A DNA stretch of 64,000 nt, taken from Polyporus tsugae. Its lineage: Eukaryota; Basidiomycota; Agaricomycetes; Polyporales; Polyporaceae. This document shows positions 60,555-64,000 of this stretch, in pieces (position 1 is the stretch's first letter; each line of letters opens with the position of its first letter). The notes beneath the pieces are model-generated. The model had not been told where the DNA came from. It worked only from the letters and a program-made list of their open reading frames with translations, and searched no databases. The translations under genes and the position numbers were made by a program. The stretch is from contig JAHRBS010000009.1 of assembly GCA_024305745.1 (NCBI GenBank), forward strand, positions 1,922,001 to 1,986,000. Reading direction: 5' to 3'.

Positions 60555-62891
60555 CTAGCTGGAAGTCAGCAAGATACGACAGCGCGGAGATGCTGGTGAA
60601 ATCCTCACGTTCTCGACCCAGCTGAGCTGCGCTTGCATTTCTGTAAGACCACACAGAAGAATGATCTTGAACTTCTGCACGTAGTAGACCCCGTTAGGCC
60701 CTTGCCGTGACTCCCGGAGAACCTGGGATGTGTCCGCATATATGGTACACAGATGGGCGAACAACTCTGAGAGGATGAGCGTCAGACAATGGCGCAGGAA
60801 AATCACCTAGTGAATTGAGTACTAACCCGGGTTGACATCCACCCATCTCGGCTTGTCTTTTCCTGTGTAGGACAGCACTACGGAGCCGACATTATGCAAG
60901 GTATGTGAATCTTGCGCCTCTTGTTGGAGGTGTTGCGATATTTCTTCATTCTGATGAACGCGGGTACCCTAAAACCACACGTGAATACGATGTTTCTGAC
61001 ACGCCTGTGGAGGGACGCACCCTCTGTAGAAGTACAGAGAACCCTTCGTGTAACATGACACGCCCAGAGGGACGGACGAACTTCTGGTCCTGTCGCGCAA
61101 GGTGCGCGGGATCATCGGGGTTGTAGTCGACGGTAACAGGCACGCCGTACGTTATCTTCATAACGCGCGACGACACGCAGTTGTCGAGGAAGAACGAGAC
61201 GGCACCATTGGCGACTGCTTTATTCCTGTGGTTCCAGCTCAGATGATGTGCGTCGCGTAGACAGTAAGTCATGGAGGACGTACGTGTGGGAGTCCGGTCG
61301 GTAGAGAGTGACGCCGATGGGATTGAGCTTTTCCTTCAGTGACAAGTAGAGCCAAGGGCTAGCCGCAAATCCACCGACAAGAAACACAGTCTACCAAAAG
61401 CAAGCAAACGTGAGTGAACATACTTGTGAACACATGGTGGTCACCTACCGAAAGAGCAGGTCCCGCATCCCGTTGGCTTTTGATGACATCAAAGATAGAT
61501 TCGAGCGCAGGTCTGAAAAAGGATGCGACCCGCGACCTGCAGCAACAAGGTACCAATGTTAGGATGCCCCATGGCCCTTAACGTTGAACCCCGTCTGACG
61601 TACCCGCTGAGCATGAGCTGCCCGCGACGAATGTTCACCGCCGGATCGTTGTCCTTCATGGTGCCGAACTTGATGTAGGATGGTTCCTTCTCGTCTTTAA
61701 ACACCGGCTTAGTGGACTTGTCGAAACTGTCGACCATCAACCTAAGGTCTTCCTCATTCCCGAACGGAGACGAAGCAAGAAAGCCTGGAACGCTGTCAGC
61801 GTTCGCTCGAGATGACGAGACTTGTGACAGATCTCACCCTGCAGGAACTCTCGCAGACGAACGTTCACGCGCGTTGAGCCCTGAAGTACGCCTACGTCCT
61901 GGCGTCAAGGCGAATGTCATACTCGTCTCGGATGGACGACTCACATTCCGGCGAGGTAACCTCCTCCACCGACACCGGAGATGCAGACAAAATGCGATAG
62001 CTGCTGACGTCGACAGTACCCCCGCCAGCGTCGACTATAATGACGCTTTCCCCCTCCTGCATGACATGGTGAACGTCAGGCGACATCGCGACTCACACGG
62101 TCATGCAACACGCACCTGGATAATGCTGGTCGCGAGCCCGTTGTTGATGCAGAAGTTGAGGCTCGCCTCGCCCTCCGTGACGAAGCGGATGCGCGAATAG
62201 CCCGCACTCGTGTCCGGAACAAGGCCGGCGGTCACCGCAGCCTGACGTATCTTGCTCTGCTGCAGGCCTTCCCAGCCGTTGGGATGGGAGAGCACGAAGA
62301 CGATCTGGTCTTGGACCGAGTTCCACAGGCTTTCCCCGTTGCTGTGCGTCTCACAGATGTAACGGCGGGCGCATGCGAAGAGGTAGCCCAGGAAATCGGC
62401 CAAAACGTCGATGGCGGTCTTGTTGGGAGGCAGCGGGCGAAGGTCCTTCTGGGAGATCGCGCTCGAGTCCAACCCCTCCGGGCGCAGGTGCAGCTTGAAC
62501 CTGCGTGAATATCAGCAAGTGCCCGGCGCTCAGCGGGTAGCGGGGGACGTACCATTCCACGAAGATTAGGTCCTCATCTTCTACGACGAGCTCCATGCCC
62601 GGAACCGTAGCCTCAGCGCCGGCAGAGTGAAGGGTGCCATCCTGACGATAGTACAGAATGGACGGGATTTTGCAGTTGCCGGCCTCGCTCTCTTGCCCCG
62701 GGTAACTGTCGATGCCGATCAGTGGAAGTGGACGGTTTTTCACTCTGTTTCGCGCACCGGGTAATGCTGTGGGTGCTAGGGACTTCTCCAGGGTCGAGTA
62801 TGGCGTAAGAGACACCGGAAAAAGTGGTCCCGACATCTATCCCCACAACCAGCTTGCGAACTAGTCCTCGATAGGCTTCCGATGCAGGCAT
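60555..62891 (-). CDS. Hsp70-like ATPase (HSPA12 type)
   Basis: A multi-exon gene starting MPASEAYRGLVRKLVVGIDV. It has the actin-fold ATPase motifs: GIDVGTTFSGVSYAIL (phosphate 1), VIIVDAGGGTVDVSSY (phosphate 2) and the adenosine motif FVGGFAASPWLYLSLKEKL. It lacks the conserved Hsp70 substrate-binding domain; the C-terminus instead has SRVMKITYGVPVTVDYNP and LCGLTEMQAQLSW. This is the layout of the divergent HSPA12-like proteins that are expanded in mushrooms. Function there is unknown; ATP-dependent binding or sensing is a guess. The last exon boundary is uncertain: reading ends ENVRISPASPRCRILLTSS at 60555, which does not look conserved, so an unrecognised intron near 60600 may shift the true end. 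Confidence 0.82.
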
Positions 62892-63340
62892 GACGGGGCT
62901 CAGTGGGCAGTACGACGAGGGGCGTCGGATGATCTTATGGCGGCCCAGAACTAGGTTTCATACAGGTTCATTGTACGGCCATGCTGCGATAACGGGATCT
63001 ACGCTGTGGGAGATCGATCCACGCGGTCTCCTGTGCGCAATGTATCCTGCTTCTTTATTAAATGGGTAGACGGTGGACTCGTGTCAGTGAAATGGCCAGT
63101 CCGAAAGGAGGCGTCGACGCACATTACTTTTGAGGCAGAGTTGAAGCGGCGATTCGCATATCGATCACTAGGGACTCAGAAGAAAGGGAGCGAGGAGCAT
63201 CTGAAGCCCCCCCCTGCCCTCCTGCTCTGCGAACCTCTTCCTCGACCTCTTCTGCGAACCTCTTGCGGATGTTCCAAAGGCTCTCCAGCGCCTTGCGTCG
63301 GCGATCCCTGAGTACGGACACTCGCTGTCCGACTTGCCAG
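62892..63340. other. Intergenic stretch, no gene seen
   Basis: Promoter side of the Hsp70-like gene and probably the 5' part of the next plus-strand gene. No confident exon. Confidence 0.35.
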
Positions 63341-64000
63341 CGAAGTTCCGCGAGCGATGCATCCAGTCTGTCGCGAACAGGCCCGTGGAAAGAAGGCACC
63401 GACGCTCAAACCGACTCCGACCAACGCGTTGATGTCGAATCGCACCACCCCATCCTCCAGGACACGAAATCCGAGATGGCGGTGGAGACATGGAGGAAGA
63501 GGGCGCACGAGGCCGCACAACACGCGCGCTCGTTCGAAGCCGACGTGACAGAGGCGAACTGGCATCGCGAGGCAGAACGGGTGGAATTCGATCGGTGGAC
63601 GAAGGAGGCGACGAGACAGGTGTCCGAATCAGAGGATCGCGCCAAACACCTCGAGGTCGCCGTCGCCCAACTTGCACAGGAGCTGCGTCAGGCCAAAGAC
63701 GAACTCAGGAAGACAGAGGTTCTGCTCGACACGAGGTCCGCTGAGCTGCGGGATGCCCAAGCGTATCTGACCCGGCTGGACGATGTCGCCGATGCGGAAG
63801 TTCTTCAGCTCATCGATGGGATCAACTCCAGGATCTTCCAGGTCGCGGCAAGCATTGCGGACACGTTCCAGTCGCAATGCGGCGAGCGGAAGGACATGCA
63901 AGTGTCGCAGGAAGCTGCCGCGCGCCTGCAGGGCCTAGTCAGCAGCGACCTTCTGCCCGTGCTCAGCTCCGTCGACCACGCCCCTGATCCCCTCGTAGTA
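63341..64000 (+). CDS. Coiled-coil protein, partial (runs off the window)
   Basis: The plus strand is open without a stop from at least 63341 (after a possible acceptor, TTGCCAG) to the end. The first ATG in this frame is at 63476, but conserved-looking text (DSDQRVDVESHHPILQDT) precedes it, so the start is unknown. The protein is strongly helical: MAVETWRKRAHEAAQHARS, AERVEFDRWTKEATRQVSES, AVAQLAQELRQAKDELRKTE, then LIDGINSRIFQVAASIADTF. This fits a family of Agaricomycete coiled-coil proteins of unknown function. No catalytic motif; the 3' end is missing. Confidence 0.6.

Overview
This window is nuclear DNA from a filamentous basidiomycete, most probably an Agaricomycete (polypore or mushroom type). 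The signs are intron-dense genes with introns mostly of 45-75 nt, GC-rich coding sequence, a fused spermidine synthase-saccharopine dehydrogenase gene, several F-box/leucine-rich-repeat genes, and secreted plant cell-wall enzymes (GH28, CE16). No CRISPR array, rRNA or tRNA gene was found. Exon-intron structures were worked out by hand from splice sites, reading phase and family conservation. They have not been checked against transcripts.

Layout. 0-8.7 kb: a rhodanese-domain protein (-), a terpene-synthase-like gene with eroded metal-binding motifs (-), GPI ethanolamine-phosphate transferase GPI13 (-), and, divergent from it, the histone-fold DNA polymerase epsilon subunit DPB4 (+), which needs a 7-nt exon. 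9-12 kb: two F-box genes. 14-17.2 kb: DPH3/KTI11 (-) and MTO1 (+) head to head. 17.5-18.5 kb: an F-box pseudogene. 20.5-21.9 kb: a multi-pass membrane protein. 25-38.8 kb: a rearranged block with two GH28 genes in opposite orientation, two tandem quinone-oxidoreductase genes, an inverted fragment of the LYS9 3' end, a small inverted-repeat element and the intact SPE3-LYS9 fusion. 39.4-42 kb: an EZH2-type H3K27 methyltransferase. 42.7-48.5 kb: two tandem F-box paralogues with C-terminal coiled coils. 49.4-53.8 kb: farnesyltransferase beta RAM1 (-) and, divergent, a CE16 acetylesterase (+) with a 10-nt exon. 54-64 kb: a coiled-coil protein, phospholipase D, an Hsp70-like (HSPA12-type) ATPase, and a coiled-coil gene that runs off the right edge.

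How the genes relate. Most are unrelated housekeeping genes next to fast-evolving accessory families. Two relations stand out. DPH3 (Kti11, needed for Elongator) and MTO1 both serve wobble-uridine (U34) tRNA modification, one for cytosolic and one for mitochondrial tRNAs, and share an intergenic space of about 260 bp. The 25-38.8 kb block records a duplication history: an inverted copy of the tail-to-tail LYS9/GH28 junction, now separated by a quinone-oxidoreductase unit that is itself tandemly duplicated.

I found no clearly new multi-gene system. The strongest candidates for a second look are the motif-eroded terpene synthase, the two micro-exons, the DPH3/MTO1 pair, and the inverted/tandem duplication block with its GC-AG introns and inverted-repeat element.
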